From: an uncultured Lachnospiraceae bacterium
Lineage (GTDB): Bacteria; Bacillota; Clostridia; Lachnospirales; Lachnospiraceae
Assembly: GCA_910587765.1 (NCBI GenBank)
Contig: CAJUNR010000006.1
Location: 1 to 64,000, forward strand
Direction: 5' to 3'
DNA: 64,000 nt
The translations under genes were made by a program, and so were the position numbers. Positions 43,637 through 52,582 of this stretch are shown piece after piece. Position 1 is the first letter of the stretch. The number at the start of each line of letters is the position of its first letter. Below the pieces are notes generated by a model that was given only the letters and a program-made list of their open reading frames with translations, had not been told where the DNA came from and made no database searches.

Positions 43637-43860
43637 TTTTCCTGTTTCACCGCCTCAAACGCCGCATCCAGAGCCTCGATCAAATCCTCCACTTTCTCAA
43701 TGCCGATGGAAAGACAGACGATCGATAAAGTTCCGGGCAGTCTTCGCGTCCCCTCTGATCTCGAAGGTGAAGATCGAACCACCTCCGTCCGGCAGATATT
43801 TTCGATACAGTTCATGGCTGGACTCGCTCTCCGGCGACGGATAAAAACGGCTGCACCCAC
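43615..43860 (-). pseudogene. metY: Remnant of O-acetylhomoserine sulfhydrylase (Cys/Met PLP enzyme)
   Basis: Two pieces of the C-terminus survive in different frames. The upstream piece (about 43847-43720) reads YPSPESESSHELYRKYLP, then GGGSIFTFEIRGDAKTARNFID. The downstream piece (43719-43615) reads LSIGIEKVEDLIEALDAAFEAV to a stop. Between them the family has about 45 residues (LFSLLANVGDAKSLVIHPASTTH region) that are deleted here, with a frameshift. The rest of the enzyme, including the PLP lysine, is absent. Host pathway: homocysteine synthesis from sulfide. Confidence 0.75.
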
Positions 43861-44198
43861 GGCATTTCCGCACTCCAAAACAGGTCTTTTGAAATATTGT
43901 ACTTTTTCAGGAACTCTTCTTTTGCAATCAATTCTCTTACTCCGACCTAAACAACCACATATTCCTATGCAAAAGTACCGTCCTCTGCTTAGTTTAATCG
44001 GAAAAGGAACTGATTTCAATAGTTATCATAATATTTCCTGCTGAAACATTAAAATCAGAAAACTGACGGCCACAACAGAAAACGATTTACTGTTCTCTTA
44101 AAACAGATAGTCATGATTCCGCTGCTTTTTACATATAACACGTGCTGCAAACGACACATAGCCACTTTAATGACCCTTGTCTCAAAACAATTATTTGA

Positions 44199-44396
44199 AA
44201 AAGTAATACGCTTTTTAATCTGTCAGCAGATGCGGTAATCTATCCAAACCAGAATCAATCCAACAAAACATATCAGGATATCAACCGTCTGCTGACCCGC
44301 TGCGACGATAAACAGCTTCAGGTCATTCATGCAGAATGGAAAAAGTTTTCAGAACTTCATGCACCGCACAAACAATTGGGTCATAATATGAAATAA
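44199..44396 (+). pseudogene. C-terminal remnant of an XRE-type regulator
   Basis: A 65-codon open frame without a start, directly after a TGA. It reads LFNLSADAVIYPNQ then QDINRLLTRCDDKQLQVIHAEW. This matches the tail style of clostridial XRE regulators, where a helix-turn-helix would precede the LFxLSxDxIxYP segment. The helix-turn-helix half is missing. The rest of 43870-44415 shows no gene. Confidence 0.55.
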
Positions 44397-44415
44397 AAAA
44401 GCAAGAGGTATATCC

Positions 44416-44910
44416 ATGTATGGTCCCACTCCTGCTTCTCACTTTCAATATCTGCTGACTCACACAGCTCCTGCCGCAGTCGCCTGGATGAAAGGCGACG
44501 GTTCACAACCCCAGCTCGCAGGCTCCGTAAAATTTTATCAGACTTCTTACGGAGGCGTTCTCGTAGAAGCCGAAATCTTTGGACTCCCCAACATCCGCAC
44601 ACAGGGCTCCAGTAATTTTTACGGCATTCATATCCATGAATATGGGAACTGCACGCCTCCTTTTGATCAGACCGGAAATCATTACAATCCCGGGAACAGG
44701 CCGCATCCCCAGCATGCCGGAGATTTTCCTCCTCTTCTGGGCAATCAGGGCTACGCCTATCAGGTCTTTTATGATAAACGTTTCTCTGTACAGGACATTG
44801 TCGGAAGATCGGTTATCATCCACAGTATGGCCGATGATTTTACCGGTCAGCCTTCCGGCAATTCCGGAGACAAAATCGGATGCGGAGTGATTCTTGCTGC
44901 TTCCGATTAA
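44416..44910 (+). CDS. Cu/Zn superoxide dismutase-family protein
   Basis: A 164-residue Cu/Zn-SOD fold protein. Metal ligands are visible in order: H-I-H-E-Y-G-N-C, H-Y-N-P-G, H-P-Q-H-A-G-D-F and V-I-I-H-S-M-A-D-D-F. The catalytic Arg region near the C-terminus is not obvious; QPSGNSGDKIGCG ends without the usual R-x-ACGV pattern. No signal peptide is present, so it would be cytoplasmic. This form recurs in Clostridia and may not dismutate superoxide. It is monocistronic, with AGAGG before ATG. Confidence 0.85.
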   Translation: MYGPTPASHFQYLLTHTAPAAVAWMKGDGSQPQLAGSVKFYQTSYGGVLVEAEIFGLPNIRTQGSSNFYGIHIHEYGNCTPPFDQTGNHYNPGNRPHPQHAGDFPPLLGNQGYAYQVFYDKRFSVQDIVGRSVIIHSMADDFTGQPSGNSGDKIGCGVILAASD

Positions 44911-45315
44911 AACCCCGCAGCTGCCATAACAGAACTGTTTTATGGCGACAGTCAGCAACTCTGCTGCAGACAGCGGGGCATCAGACCTGCAACACTACAG
45001 AGCAGCGGGGCATGTGACCCCGCTGCAGCCGCAAACGTATCTGAACTTTCTGCCCGAAAGTTTCTCTCTTCCGGATGAATCGCATCACTTTTGCCTGTCA
45101 AATTAATAGGCTTATATGAAACGGGACTGACACCGGATGAGATCTGGAGATCATTTTAAAAACGATGGTTCAGAACGGGATGGGCCGATGTTCCTTATAA
45201 TCATGAAGCTCTCTCGGACACCCTGGCGTCCCCTGGAGCCGCAGACTGGATCTACTGGCTCGTGCTCCGGCTTTCCGGAGCATCTTCCGCACTCCGAAAA
45301 GCCTTTTTCTCTTTT
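44911..45315. other. Gene-free gap with a GC hairpin and a broken reading frame
   Basis: GCAGCGGGG / CCCCGCTGC (45002-45010 with 45018-45026) forms a strong hairpin without a T-run, and part of it (CAGCGGGGCAT) also occurs at 44971. At 45133-45280 a plus-strand frame reads PDEIWRSF, a stop, then FRTGWADVPYNHEALSDTLA: perhaps a decayed gene, not recognised. Confidence 0.4.
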
Positions 45316-45783
45316 TTACAGCGTCTCTTCCTTCTCCCGGATCATCCGGATCATCTCTTCCGGCGCGTCCGCCTTCATCAGCTTCCCGAGCATTTCCTTG
45401 TCCTGGATCATCTCCACGATCCGCTGAAGCTTGTCAATATGGGCGTTGGGATCCACCACCGCCAGCATGAATACCAGGCTTACCTCCACCGTCTCGTCGT
45501 CGGTCCCCATCTGCGTGAAGGTGACCGGTTGTTTCAACGCGGCGATGGCGATACCTGCTTTCTTCACATGCTCCACGCTCGTATGAGGGATCGCAACCCC
45601 CATGCCGTCCACGTCAAGACCGGTGGGATATTCTTCCTCCCGGGCAATCAGCGCGTCCACATAGGACTCCTTTGCATACCCTTCCTTTATGACGACCGAG
45701 CCCAGGTTCTTCATCACATCTTTATAATCCGCCGCTTCCATTCCGGTAACGATCAACGCCTGATTCAGTTCTTCCCAGATCAT
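45316..45783 (-). CDS. gatA: Galactitol-type PTS EIIA
   Basis: A 155-residue PTS EIIA type-2 domain. It accepts phosphate from HPr on the His in V-A-I-P-H-T-S (about 67) and passes it to EIIB. Gene order and the presence of gatB, gatC, gatD, gatY and gatZ mark it as the galactitol form. It is the last gene of the operon, 85 bases after gatY, with AAGGAGG before ATG. Confidence 0.9.
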   Translation of the reverse strand: MIWEELNQALIVTGMEAADYKDVMKNLGSVVIKEGYAKESYVDALIAREEEYPTGLDVDGMGVAIPHTSVEHVKKAGIAIAALKQPVTFTQMGTDDETVEVSLVFMLAVVDPNAHIDKLQRIVEMIQDKEMLGKLMKADAPEEMIRMIREKEETL

Positions 45784-45868
45784 CTGCTGCCTCCTTATCC
45801 TCTATCATTGTCATTCTCCCGGCCGCTCCTGAAATCTCTGCCCGGCTGCCGGAGAATTTTTCCATTCT

Positions 45869-46720
45869 TTATGCGCGTCCCGCGCTTCCCAGGTTGTCGA
45901 TCCGTTTCATCACCAGCTGTTTTACCTTTTCCCGTCCTGCCTTGTTGTATTTCTTCGGATCATAGACGGCGGGATCCGCCTTCATCACTTCTTTCACGCC
46001 CTCGCTGAACGCCGCCCGAATCTCGGTAGCGTAGTTCACTTTGCAGATTCCCCGCTTTACCGCCTCCGCCACCGTCTCATCCGGCACCCCGGAAGTCCCG
46101 TGCAGCACCAGCGGAATATCCACCGCCGCCCGGATCTCACTTAAACGTCCCAGATCCACATGGGGTTCTCCTTTGTAAAATCCATGGACCGTTCCGATTC
46201 CCACCGCCAGAGCGTCCACACCGGTCCGCTCCACGAACACTCCCGCTTCCCTCGGATCCGTATAGGGGCTGTCTCCGGTGACCACAAGGTCATCTTCCTT
46301 GCCGCCCACTTTGCCAAGCTCCGCCTCCACCGGAATCCCGGCCGCATGGCAGGCGTCCGCAGTCCGCCGACTGACCGCGACATTTTCTTCAAAGGACAGT
46401 CTGGAACCGTCAATCATGATGGAGGTATAGCCCGCCCGGAACGCCTTCATCGCCAGTTCAAAGGAATCGCCGTGATCCAGATGCAGCGCCACCGGAATTT
46501 TTGCCTTCTCCGCCGCCGTCTTTACATTGGCATAGAAATAATCTGCGTCTGCGTAGTTCAGAGTTCCCGGCGTCGTCTGCAGGATGACCGGGGCTTTCCG
46601 CTCCCCGGCCGCCGCCACCACCGCCTGAACCATCTCCATATTTTCCACATTGAACGCGCCTACGGCGTAACCGTTTTTCTGCGCATCCAGTAAAAGTTCC
46701 CTGCTCGTCACCAATGCCAT
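45869..46720 (-). CDS. gatY: Tagatose-1,6-bisphosphate aldolase catalytic subunit
   Basis: A 283-residue class II aldolase that splits D-tagatose-1,6-bisphosphate to DHAP and glyceraldehyde-3-phosphate. The zinc site is visible: H-L-D-H-G-D (about 81), E in EAELGKVGG, H in GTVHGFYKG and L-H-G-T-S-G (about 207). Fructose-bisphosphate is an alternative substrate in this family, but gatZ and gatD alongside favour tagatose. Its ATG is two bases after the gatZ stop. Confidence 0.9.
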   Translation of the reverse strand: MALVTSRELLLDAQKNGYAVGAFNVENMEMVQAVVAAAGERKAPVILQTTPGTLNYADADYFYANVKTAAEKAKIPVALHLDHGDSFELAMKAFRAGYTSIMIDGSRLSFEENVAVSRRTADACHAAGIPVEAELGKVGGKEDDLVVTGDSPYTDPREAGVFVERTGVDALAVGIGTVHGFYKGEPHVDLGRLSEIRAAVDIPLVLHGTSGVPDETVAEAVKRGICKVNYATEIRAAFSEGVKEVMKADPAVYDPKKYNKAGREKVKQLVMKRIDNLGSAGRA

Positions 46721-46721
46721 A

Positions 46722-48074
46722 TCAGGACACCTGCTTTCCGGCGGAAGCTCTCATGATCCGGGCATCCGTATTATACCCGGCCGCATACTCGTAATCATAC
46801 AGGAACTGGAGGACCGCATCAAGCACCAGCCCTTTGGGGTCCATCTGCAAAGTCCCTGTACGGACTTTATCAAACTGCAGCGGCATGTACTGATGAAGCA
46901 TGTTCATGGGGATCATGTACTTTCTCAAGTTGCCGAACAATTTCCCGATGGCTGCCGTGACCTTCTCTTCCCCCATATAATAGCGGGCACGGTCGGAAAA
47001 GCTGTACTTTCTGGCAAGGGCCAGTTCTTTGAGACTGCCGTGGTAATGCTTCTGCCAGTTGGCCGGCTCGTCCGTCATCACATGCTCCAGCGTCTCGATC
47101 ACGTAGGCCTGTTCCTCCGCCGGGACCAGCTCCTTTTCCATCATGCTGAGGGCAAAGACGGCTTCTCTCATGGCATAGGTCAGAGACGGTCCCACCTTCA
47201 GGATACAGATGCCGTCCAAAACCATGTCTCTTAAGCTCTCGGCGCTCTGGTAATCCGTGGAATGGCCCTCAAACACCACTTCCGGATATTCCTTTAACTT
47301 TGCGGTCAGCGCCTGCGCCGCTCCGCTGTCATACAGGAAGACCTGATCGTCGCCGAACTCCACGCCCGGCTGTACGACCACTGCGATCACATCGTTCCAG
47401 CCGTCTTCCGCTCCGGCTTCCCGAAACATCTTCTTATAGGTGTTGACCGTATCCTCAAACGCTTCCGGGCTGGTGACGGTCAATCCCTCTTCCGCCTCCT
47501 GCGCGCCGCCCGGGATCGGGACCTCCGATCCGATGATAAATACCGGACGCACAGCGTCGGGTTTTTCTTTTAACAGCTCTTCATAGGCTCTCATACATGT
47601 CTGATAAAGACGGACCCCGCGCCTTGCGATGGTTTCCGTGGACAGAAGCCCGTCCGGATCGTCCGCCACCTTCATGCTGGTGTCCAGATGGATCTTCGTA
47701 AATCCGGCGCGGGTGTACTGGTAGACCAGTTCCTCCGCATTCGCCATGGCTTCCGCTTCCGGCAGATGCTGCCAGGTCAGCGGCCCCAGATGGTCGCCGG
47801 CCAGGATGATCAACTCCTCCGGGCAGCCGGTTTTCTTCGCCAGGTCAAGGACAAAACGGCAGTAGTCCGCCGGCTTCATACCGGTGTATCCGCCGAACTG
47901 ATTGACCTGGTTGGCAGTTGCTTCTATTAATGTTGGTATATTTGTCTCCTTTGCACGAAGCAGGATTTCCTCGATGACCAGCTCGTTGGCGGTGCAGTAG
48001 GACGGGATTCCGATCTTCTCGCCTGCCCGCCTGCGGTCCATCATGACCTGCATGGGATTTTTTCTTATACTCAT
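46722..48074 (-). CDS. gatZ: Tagatose-1,6-bisphosphate aldolase accessory subunit
   Basis: A 450-residue GatZ/KbaZ-like protein. It keeps the family marks ATANQVNQFGGYTGM, L-G-G/AGDHLGPLTW and F-T-K-I-H-L-D-T-S. GatZ/KbaZ stabilises the GatY/KbaY aldolase and has no known catalysis by itself. ATG 48074 has GGAG eight bases upstream; an ATG at 48110 would overlap gatD and lacks a site. Confidence 0.9.
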   Translation of the reverse strand: MSIRKNPMQVMMDRRRAGEKIGIPSYCTANELVIEEILLRAKETNIPTLIEATANQVNQFGGYTGMKPADYCRFVLDLAKKTGCPEELIILAGDHLGPLTWQHLPEAEAMANAEELVYQYTRAGFTKIHLDTSMKVADDPDGLLSTETIARRGVRLYQTCMRAYEELLKEKPDAVRPVFIIGSEVPIPGGAQEAEEGLTVTSPEAFEDTVNTYKKMFREAGAEDGWNDVIAVVVQPGVEFGDDQVFLYDSGAAQALTAKLKEYPEVVFEGHSTDYQSAESLRDMVLDGICILKVGPSLTYAMREAVFALSMMEKELVPAEEQAYVIETLEHVMTDEPANWQKHYHGSLKELALARKYSFSDRARYYMGEEKVTAAIGKLFGNLRKYMIPMNMLHQYMPLQFDKVRTGTLQMDPKGLVLDAVLQFLYDYEYAAGYNTDARIMRASAGKQVS

Positions 48075-48090
48075 ATCGCTGTCTCCATTT

Positions 48091-49143
48091 TTATTGAAAT
48101 TCCGAATCAATCAAAATCTTTCCTTTGACCGCGCCCGGCGTCTTGTACAGTTCGAACGCTTCCGCAATATCCTTTAAAGGCATTTTTTTGAAAATAAAGG
48201 AGTCGTCCATCTTCAGTTCTCCGGTCTCAAAATAATGGGCCGCCGCGGACCATTCATGTCCCGGGAACGGCGCGCTGTAGCTCATCCAGGAGCCGGTCAG
48301 CGTAAATTCCTTCCGGTTGATATTTTCCCAGTCCTCCACGGAGAAGGAGAGTTCTTTCGTCGGCGTTCCCACAAAGCAAACCTGGGCTTTATTCGCCGCC
48401 AATCGAAATGCCATTTTCATGGTGATAACGTTGCCTGCGGTCTCGTAGACGTAATCAAAGCCTCTGCCGTCCGTCATGGCCATGGCCTGATCCATGAAGT
48501 CCGCGTCCAGCGTGTTGATGCCGCCGTCCGCACCCAGTCTTCTGCCCAGCTCCAGACGCTCCTTTGCAATATCGAAAACGACCACCTTCCGGGCGCCGTA
48601 GATCTTCGCCCACTGCATGACGAACATGCCGATGGTACCGCCTCCCAGGATCGCCACCGTACCGCCGCCCCGGTAATTCAGCCGCTCCAGACCGTGGAGC
48701 GCAACCGTAGCCGGCTCAAACAGGGCACCCTGCTCAAAACTGACTTCCTCAGAGAATTTGCATACATTTTTCTCCGGTACCAGTACGTATTCTGCAAAGC
48801 TTCCGAATTCCCGGGAGCCGATAAAGCTGTAATGCCTGCATAAAGAATAATTGCCTTTCTGACAGTCTTCGCATTTCATGCAGGGAACCAGCGGGATCCC
48901 CGCTACCCGGTCCCCCGGCTTTACGGATGTGACGCCTTCCCCGATTTCCTCCACTACGCCGGAGAACTCATGCCCCAGAATATTGGGGAAATAGTGGCAC
49001 GCGTCGCCGTTGACCCGGGGCACGTCCGATCCGCAGATCCCTGTGTATTTTACCTTGACCAGCACCTTTCCCGGTACGGCTGCCGGTTTTTCTGTATCTT
49101 CAAAACGAATGTCGTTTTTTGCGTGTACAACGCCTGCTTTCAT
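48091..49143 (-). CDS. gatD: Galactitol-1-phosphate 5-dehydrogenase-like zinc alcohol dehydrogenase
   Basis: A 350-residue medium-chain dehydrogenase. Catalytic zinc ligands: C in T-G-I-C-G-S-D, H-E in G-H-E-F-S-G. Structural zinc: C-x2-C-x2-C-x7-C in PCMKCEDCQKGNYSLC. The NAD loop is G-G-G-T-I-G. It would oxidise galactitol-1-phosphate to tagatose-6-phosphate. AGGAGG precedes ATG. A 6-phosphofructokinase-type tagatose kinase is not in this operon and must be elsewhere. Confidence 0.9.
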   Translation of the reverse strand: MKAGVVHAKNDIRFEDTEKPAAVPGKVLVKVKYTGICGSDVPRVNGDACHYFPNILGHEFSGVVEEIGEGVTSVKPGDRVAGIPLVPCMKCEDCQKGNYSLCRHYSFIGSREFGSFAEYVLVPEKNVCKFSEEVSFEQGALFEPATVALHGLERLNYRGGGTVAILGGGTIGMFVMQWAKIYGARKVVVFDIAKERLELGRRLGADGGINTLDADFMDQAMAMTDGRGFDYVYETAGNVITMKMAFRLAANKAQVCFVGTPTKELSFSVEDWENINRKEFTLTGSWMSYSAPFPGHEWSAAAHYFETGELKMDDSFIFKKMPLKDIAEAFELYKTPGAVKGKILIDSEFQ

Positions 49144-49260
49144 GGTGTAAACCTCCTGTTGAAGTTTCGCTTTTATTAGAGTTCCGCATCCGCCTCTCTC
49201 TACGCCCCATTGTCTGGAAGAATTTTTTCTCGCTTCGCTCGGGCAGATGCTGTTTTAAAA

Positions 49261-50622
49261 TTACGCTTCGTCCGCTTCCAGTTCCGCCGCCCTCTTTCTG
49301 GAGTGCAGAACCGCAAAGACCATGCACACTGCGTAGACGGCCGCCGCCAGAATCAGGCCAGGCATATTTTCACGGGTGAACAGACTGGTAAAGATATAAG
49401 TGATGGGACATCCGCCCTGATCCATAGCGGCCACGATGCTGCCGGCCTGGGCACTTCCGGTGGATACGGCCAACTGCGTGGTCCACGCCACGGTCTGGTT
49501 CGTGATCAGGAGCGTCACAATCATGATCACGCTGCCGGAAATCAGGCTGCGGAACAGATTTCCCTTATGTACGCCGACGGCAATGGCGATGAAGAAGCCG
49601 ATGGTCGCCAGGTCTCCGAAGGGCAGGACCGTGTTGCCCGGAATGATGACTGCAAAGAGCAGGGTCAGGGGAATGAAGATCAGTCCCGCAGATACTACCG
49701 TCGCATCCCCCAGCAGGATCGCCGGGTCAAGACCGATGTAGAACTCCGCGCCGTTGAATTTTGCATTCATCAGTTCCTTTGCCCGCTCGGTCAGCGGCAT
49801 CAGGCCATCCATGATGCATTTGACAATCTTCGGCATCAATACCATGACCGCGGACATCTTGATTCCCAGAGGCAGCGCACTCTGTGCGTCATAGCCTGCA
49901 AGAAAACCGATTGCCGTGCCGAGGATTCCGCCAATGACCACCGGCTCTGCCAGAACGCCCACCTTTTCCTGAAGAGTATCCGCAGTCAGGTCGATCTTGT
50001 TCAATCCCGGAATTTTGTCGATGATCCAGTCAATCAGGCAGGCAAAGGGCGCCATGTACGCCGAAGTGCCGTGAGGTGCCGTCAGTCCGTCCAATTCAAA
50101 ATAATCAGACAGAATCGGCGCCCACAGGTCTCCCAGTTTGTAAGAGATGGCTGCGTGAATGACCACACCCAGAATACCGACGGCAAAATTGCCGGTGACT
50201 GCGTAGGCGATCGCTCCTGTAAAGGTCATATGCCAGATGTTCCACACATCCACGTTGACGGTTTTGGTCAGTTTGAAAAGCAACATCAGAATATTGACGC
50301 CGATGGCCACCGGGATCGCCACGGTAGCGATGGGCGACGCCCAGGTGATGGGGCTCATGCCCGGCCATCCCACGTCCACGGCGCTTAAGCTCAGTCCGAA
50401 GCGCTCGGACATGGCCTGTGCCGCCGGCCCCACTTCCGCATTCATCATGTCCACGATCAGCCCCATGCCCACGAAGCCGACGCCGATCATCAGTCCGGAG
50501 CGGACCGCCTTTCCCACTTTGATTCCGATTGCGATACTGATGATCGCAATGACGATGGGAAGCATGACTGATGCGCCCATGTCGATTACATAATTGATTA
50601 CAAATGCTGCTGCATTTAACAT
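49261..50622 (-). CDS. gatC: Galactitol-type PTS EIIC permease
   Basis: A 453-residue membrane permease with about ten to twelve helices, typical of the GatC/SgcC family (start FVINYVIDMGASVMLPIVIA; EVGPAAQAMSERFG). It moves the hexitol across the membrane while GatB phosphorylates it. GAGGAG precedes ATG. A 170-base gap separates it from gatB and a 117-base gap from gatD; no gene is seen in either. Confidence 0.92.
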   Translation of the reverse strand: MLNAAAFVINYVIDMGASVMLPIVIAIISIAIGIKVGKAVRSGLMIGVGFVGMGLIVDMMNAEVGPAAQAMSERFGLSLSAVDVGWPGMSPITWASPIATVAIPVAIGVNILMLLFKLTKTVNVDVWNIWHMTFTGAIAYAVTGNFAVGILGVVIHAAISYKLGDLWAPILSDYFELDGLTAPHGTSAYMAPFACLIDWIIDKIPGLNKIDLTADTLQEKVGVLAEPVVIGGILGTAIGFLAGYDAQSALPLGIKMSAVMVLMPKIVKCIMDGLMPLTERAKELMNAKFNGAEFYIGLDPAILLGDATVVSAGLIFIPLTLLFAVIIPGNTVLPFGDLATIGFFIAIAVGVHKGNLFRSLISGSVIMIVTLLITNQTVAWTTQLAVSTGSAQAGSIVAAMDQGGCPITYIFTSLFTRENMPGLILAAAVYAVCMVFAVLHSRKRAAELEADEA

Positions 50623-50792
50623 GTTGATTCTCCTCGTCCTAATCAGGCATCTGCTGTTTCACTGTCCGGGAACCGGACTTCCTGCGCATTTCCTGCGCCT
50701 TCCGGCGCGGACCGCTTCCAGGCTGTCTGCGTCCTGTTCCGGCCCGGTTCCGCACGGCCTGGGCAGATGCCGTTTTCTGTTCCCTGTACCTG

Positions 50793-51086
50793 TCACTGCG
50801 CTTCCTTCAACACTTTCAGGATCGCCGCCTTCGTCTCTTCCAGCTTCACGCCGGAGATAAACGGCATGCCGGAGATCAGCGGTACTCCGTAATCGCGTTT
50901 CACTCTGGACGTCGGCACGATCAGCACCGTGTTGGAATCCAGATTGGACGCGATCTCCGAGATCCGGATCTGGCAGATCTCGATGTCGATCCCGTTTTCC
51001 TTTGCCAGCTCCACCACCTTGTTCGCTGCGATTGTAGAAGTTGCCACTGCGCCGCCGCATGCGACGATTACTTTTTTCTTAGCCAT
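50793..51086 (-). CDS. gatB: Galactitol-type PTS EIIB
   Basis: A 97-residue lactose/galactitol EIIB domain with the phospho-cysteine loop C-G-G-A-V-A-T-S-T (about 10). It carries phosphate from GatA to the sugar in GatC. ATG 51086 has GGAG upstream. It is the first gene of the operon. Confidence 0.9.
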   Translation of the reverse strand: MAKKKVIVACGGAVATSTIAANKVVELAKENGIDIEICQIRISEIASNLDSNTVLIVPTSRVKRDYGVPLISGMPFISGVKLEETKAAILKVLKEAQ

Positions 51087-51217
51087 ACTATGTAGTCTCC
51101 TTTTTTGATTTGGATTTTTCTCTGTGCCGAAGGCCTGTCTGTTGTCTCTGTCTTCCGCCTTCGGCAATTTTTTATGAAGTTGTAAAAAGTTGTTGTGTTC
51201 AGGTTCCGGAAAGATTG

Positions 51218-51231
51218 TTTTATCGATAAAA
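51218..51231. promoter_or_regulatory. Palindrome in the gat leader
   Basis: TTTTATCGATAAAA, an exact 14-base palindrome about 30 bases downstream of the -10 of the gat operon. It is a candidate operator for the PRD regulator or another repressor. Confidence 0.5.
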
Positions 51232-51260
51232 TAGTTCTTTCTTTGTTATGGCTATACTTT

Positions 51261-51289
51261 ATCACAGGTCCTGCCGGAAAAACAGTCAA
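51261..51289 (-). promoter_or_regulatory. Candidate gat operon promoter
   Basis: On the minus strand, TTGACT (51289-51284), a 17-base spacer and TGTGAT (51266-51261). It leaves a leader of about 165 bases before gatB, which also contains a GCCGAAGGC / GCCTTCGGC stem. Confidence 0.6.
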
Positions 51290-51400
51290 GTGTATTTCAA
51301 AAAACTGGAAAAGAAACCGATTGGTTGGATGGATTTCATAGAATTGTGAAATGGGTGGTCGAATGATAATGCAGGCGGCAAAGGTGTGACCGGAGAACGT

Positions 51401-51445
51401 GAAAAGGCTTTTCAAAAGAGTCTCTGCTCTCTGAAAAGCCTTTTC
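51401..51445. repeat. 14-base inverted repeat
   Basis: GAAAAGGCTTTTCA (51401-51414) and its exact complement (51432-51445) around a 17-base loop. It overlaps the EIIA remnant and lies 50 bases from the Rpn gene. It may be a hairpin or a scar. Confidence 0.6.
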
Positions 51446-51484
51446 CTTCTCCCGAATGATGCGGATCACCTCCTCCGCATCCGG
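51421..51484 (-). pseudogene. Tail of a lost PTS EIIA gene
   Basis: The minus strand reads P-D-A-E-E-V-I-R-I-I-R-E-K-E-K-A-F. It closely resembles the last residues of gatA in this window (ADAPEEMIRMIREKE). No upstream part of a gene is present: the Rpn gene lies directly above. Probably the end of a second EIIA gene that once followed the PRD regulator. Confidence 0.6.
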
Positions 51485-51495
51485 GTTTTCAGATG

Positions 51496-52323
51496 TTATT
51501 TGATTCCGTACTCCCGATACAATCGCTTTCTGACAGCTGTGTCCTCCGCCGCAAGACTGACGTCCTCAAGGCGTCCGTCCTCGATCAGACGCCTGATCAA
51601 TTCTGACAACCTCTGTTCGCCTTCTGTCAGCCCTTCGGCTTTTCCTTCCTCCCGGACATACGCTTCTCTTGCCCTGCGATCCCTTACTTCTTTCAGATGC
51701 GCCTCATTCCACAGGCGCACGGGATTGCTCATACTCATCCGCTTCAGCTCCCTTATCGCTTCCAAAATCCCCGGGTTCCTGGTTCTGATCATCTCCAGAT
51801 CCTCCTCTGTCTTCACATTAAAAAAACGTATCCAGTCATCCACCTCACCCTCTCCGGTGAGCTTTTTCTTCAGTTCGATCACATGGATCTCCATGGCATC
51901 CGTAAATTCATATCCGTCTTCATCTCGCAGACGGTAGACGCTGTGGTATCTGCTCCGATCTGTCAGGTTAAAATCCAGTATACTGATCCCCACGCATTTT
52001 TTCAGCTGCTCATAATCTTCTCCCGCGAAAAGCTCCTCCGTATACAGTTTCGAAAGATAAAACAACTGGCGCTTATCCCAGTGATGGATCAGTTTCATCT
52101 GCAGTTCCACATTGATCTTCCGGCTGTCGTTCAGTTCCATCTTCACATCCAGAATTCCCTGTTTCTGCCTGTGAAAAAACTTTCTGAGAAACGGATCCCT
52201 AAGCCCCACACTGCGGATCTCCTTCTGCGGGATTTTCAGAATATCGCCAACAAAGTACCTGCGCACAATCCCGTTCCGAAACATTTCCTTTACAAATTCA
52301 TCGTATTTTGGTGATAGAAACAT
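51496..52323 (-). CDS. Rpn-family recombination-promoting nuclease (PD-(D/E)xK transposase family)
   Basis: A 275-residue protein of the Rpn/PDDEXK_2 family. The nuclease core shows D in Q-G-I-L-D-V-K and N-V-E-L-Q-M, followed by LIHHWDKRQLFYLSKLYTEEL. A charged C-terminal part is EEGKAEGLTEGEQRLSELI. Relatives cut DNA and raise recombination; Lachnospiraceae carry many copies. It sits between the PRD regulator and its presumed target operon. No terminal repeats are evident. Confidence 0.87.
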   Translation of the reverse strand: MFLSPKYDEFVKEMFRNGIVRRYFVGDILKIPQKEIRSVGLRDPFLRKFFHRQKQGILDVKMELNDSRKINVELQMKLIHHWDKRQLFYLSKLYTEELFAGEDYEQLKKCVGISILDFNLTDRSRYHSVYRLRDEDGYEFTDAMEIHVIELKKKLTGEGEVDDWIRFFNVKTEEDLEMIRTRNPGILEAIRELKRMSMSNPVRLWNEAHLKEVRDRRAREAYVREEGKAEGLTEGEQRLSELIRRLIEDGRLEDVSLAAEDTAVRKRLYREYGIK

Positions 52324-52582
52324 CCGTCCGTTTCCCTCCCGACGGGCAATACGGAAAAACGGGGCCGTCTTCTATCACTTTTCTATATTATACCCGTATC
52401 TCAACCGTTTTTTCTATTTTGATTATGGAACATCTGCAGAATCTGCAACGACCATGAAAGAACATTAGAGACTGAATTCTCTGATCTATAGTATTTACTA
52501 TACCAGATTGTCCGCGAAAATTCAAGCGGTTTTTCCGGTGAATCCCCTGTGCCTGATGCTGTTTCAGGTACAGGGGAAAAAC

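Noticed and set aside
51496..52323. Calling the Rpn gene a complete insertion sequence
   Set aside because: No terminal inverted repeats or target duplication could be recognised at its edges; the nearby inverted repeat at 51401-51445 lies on one side only.
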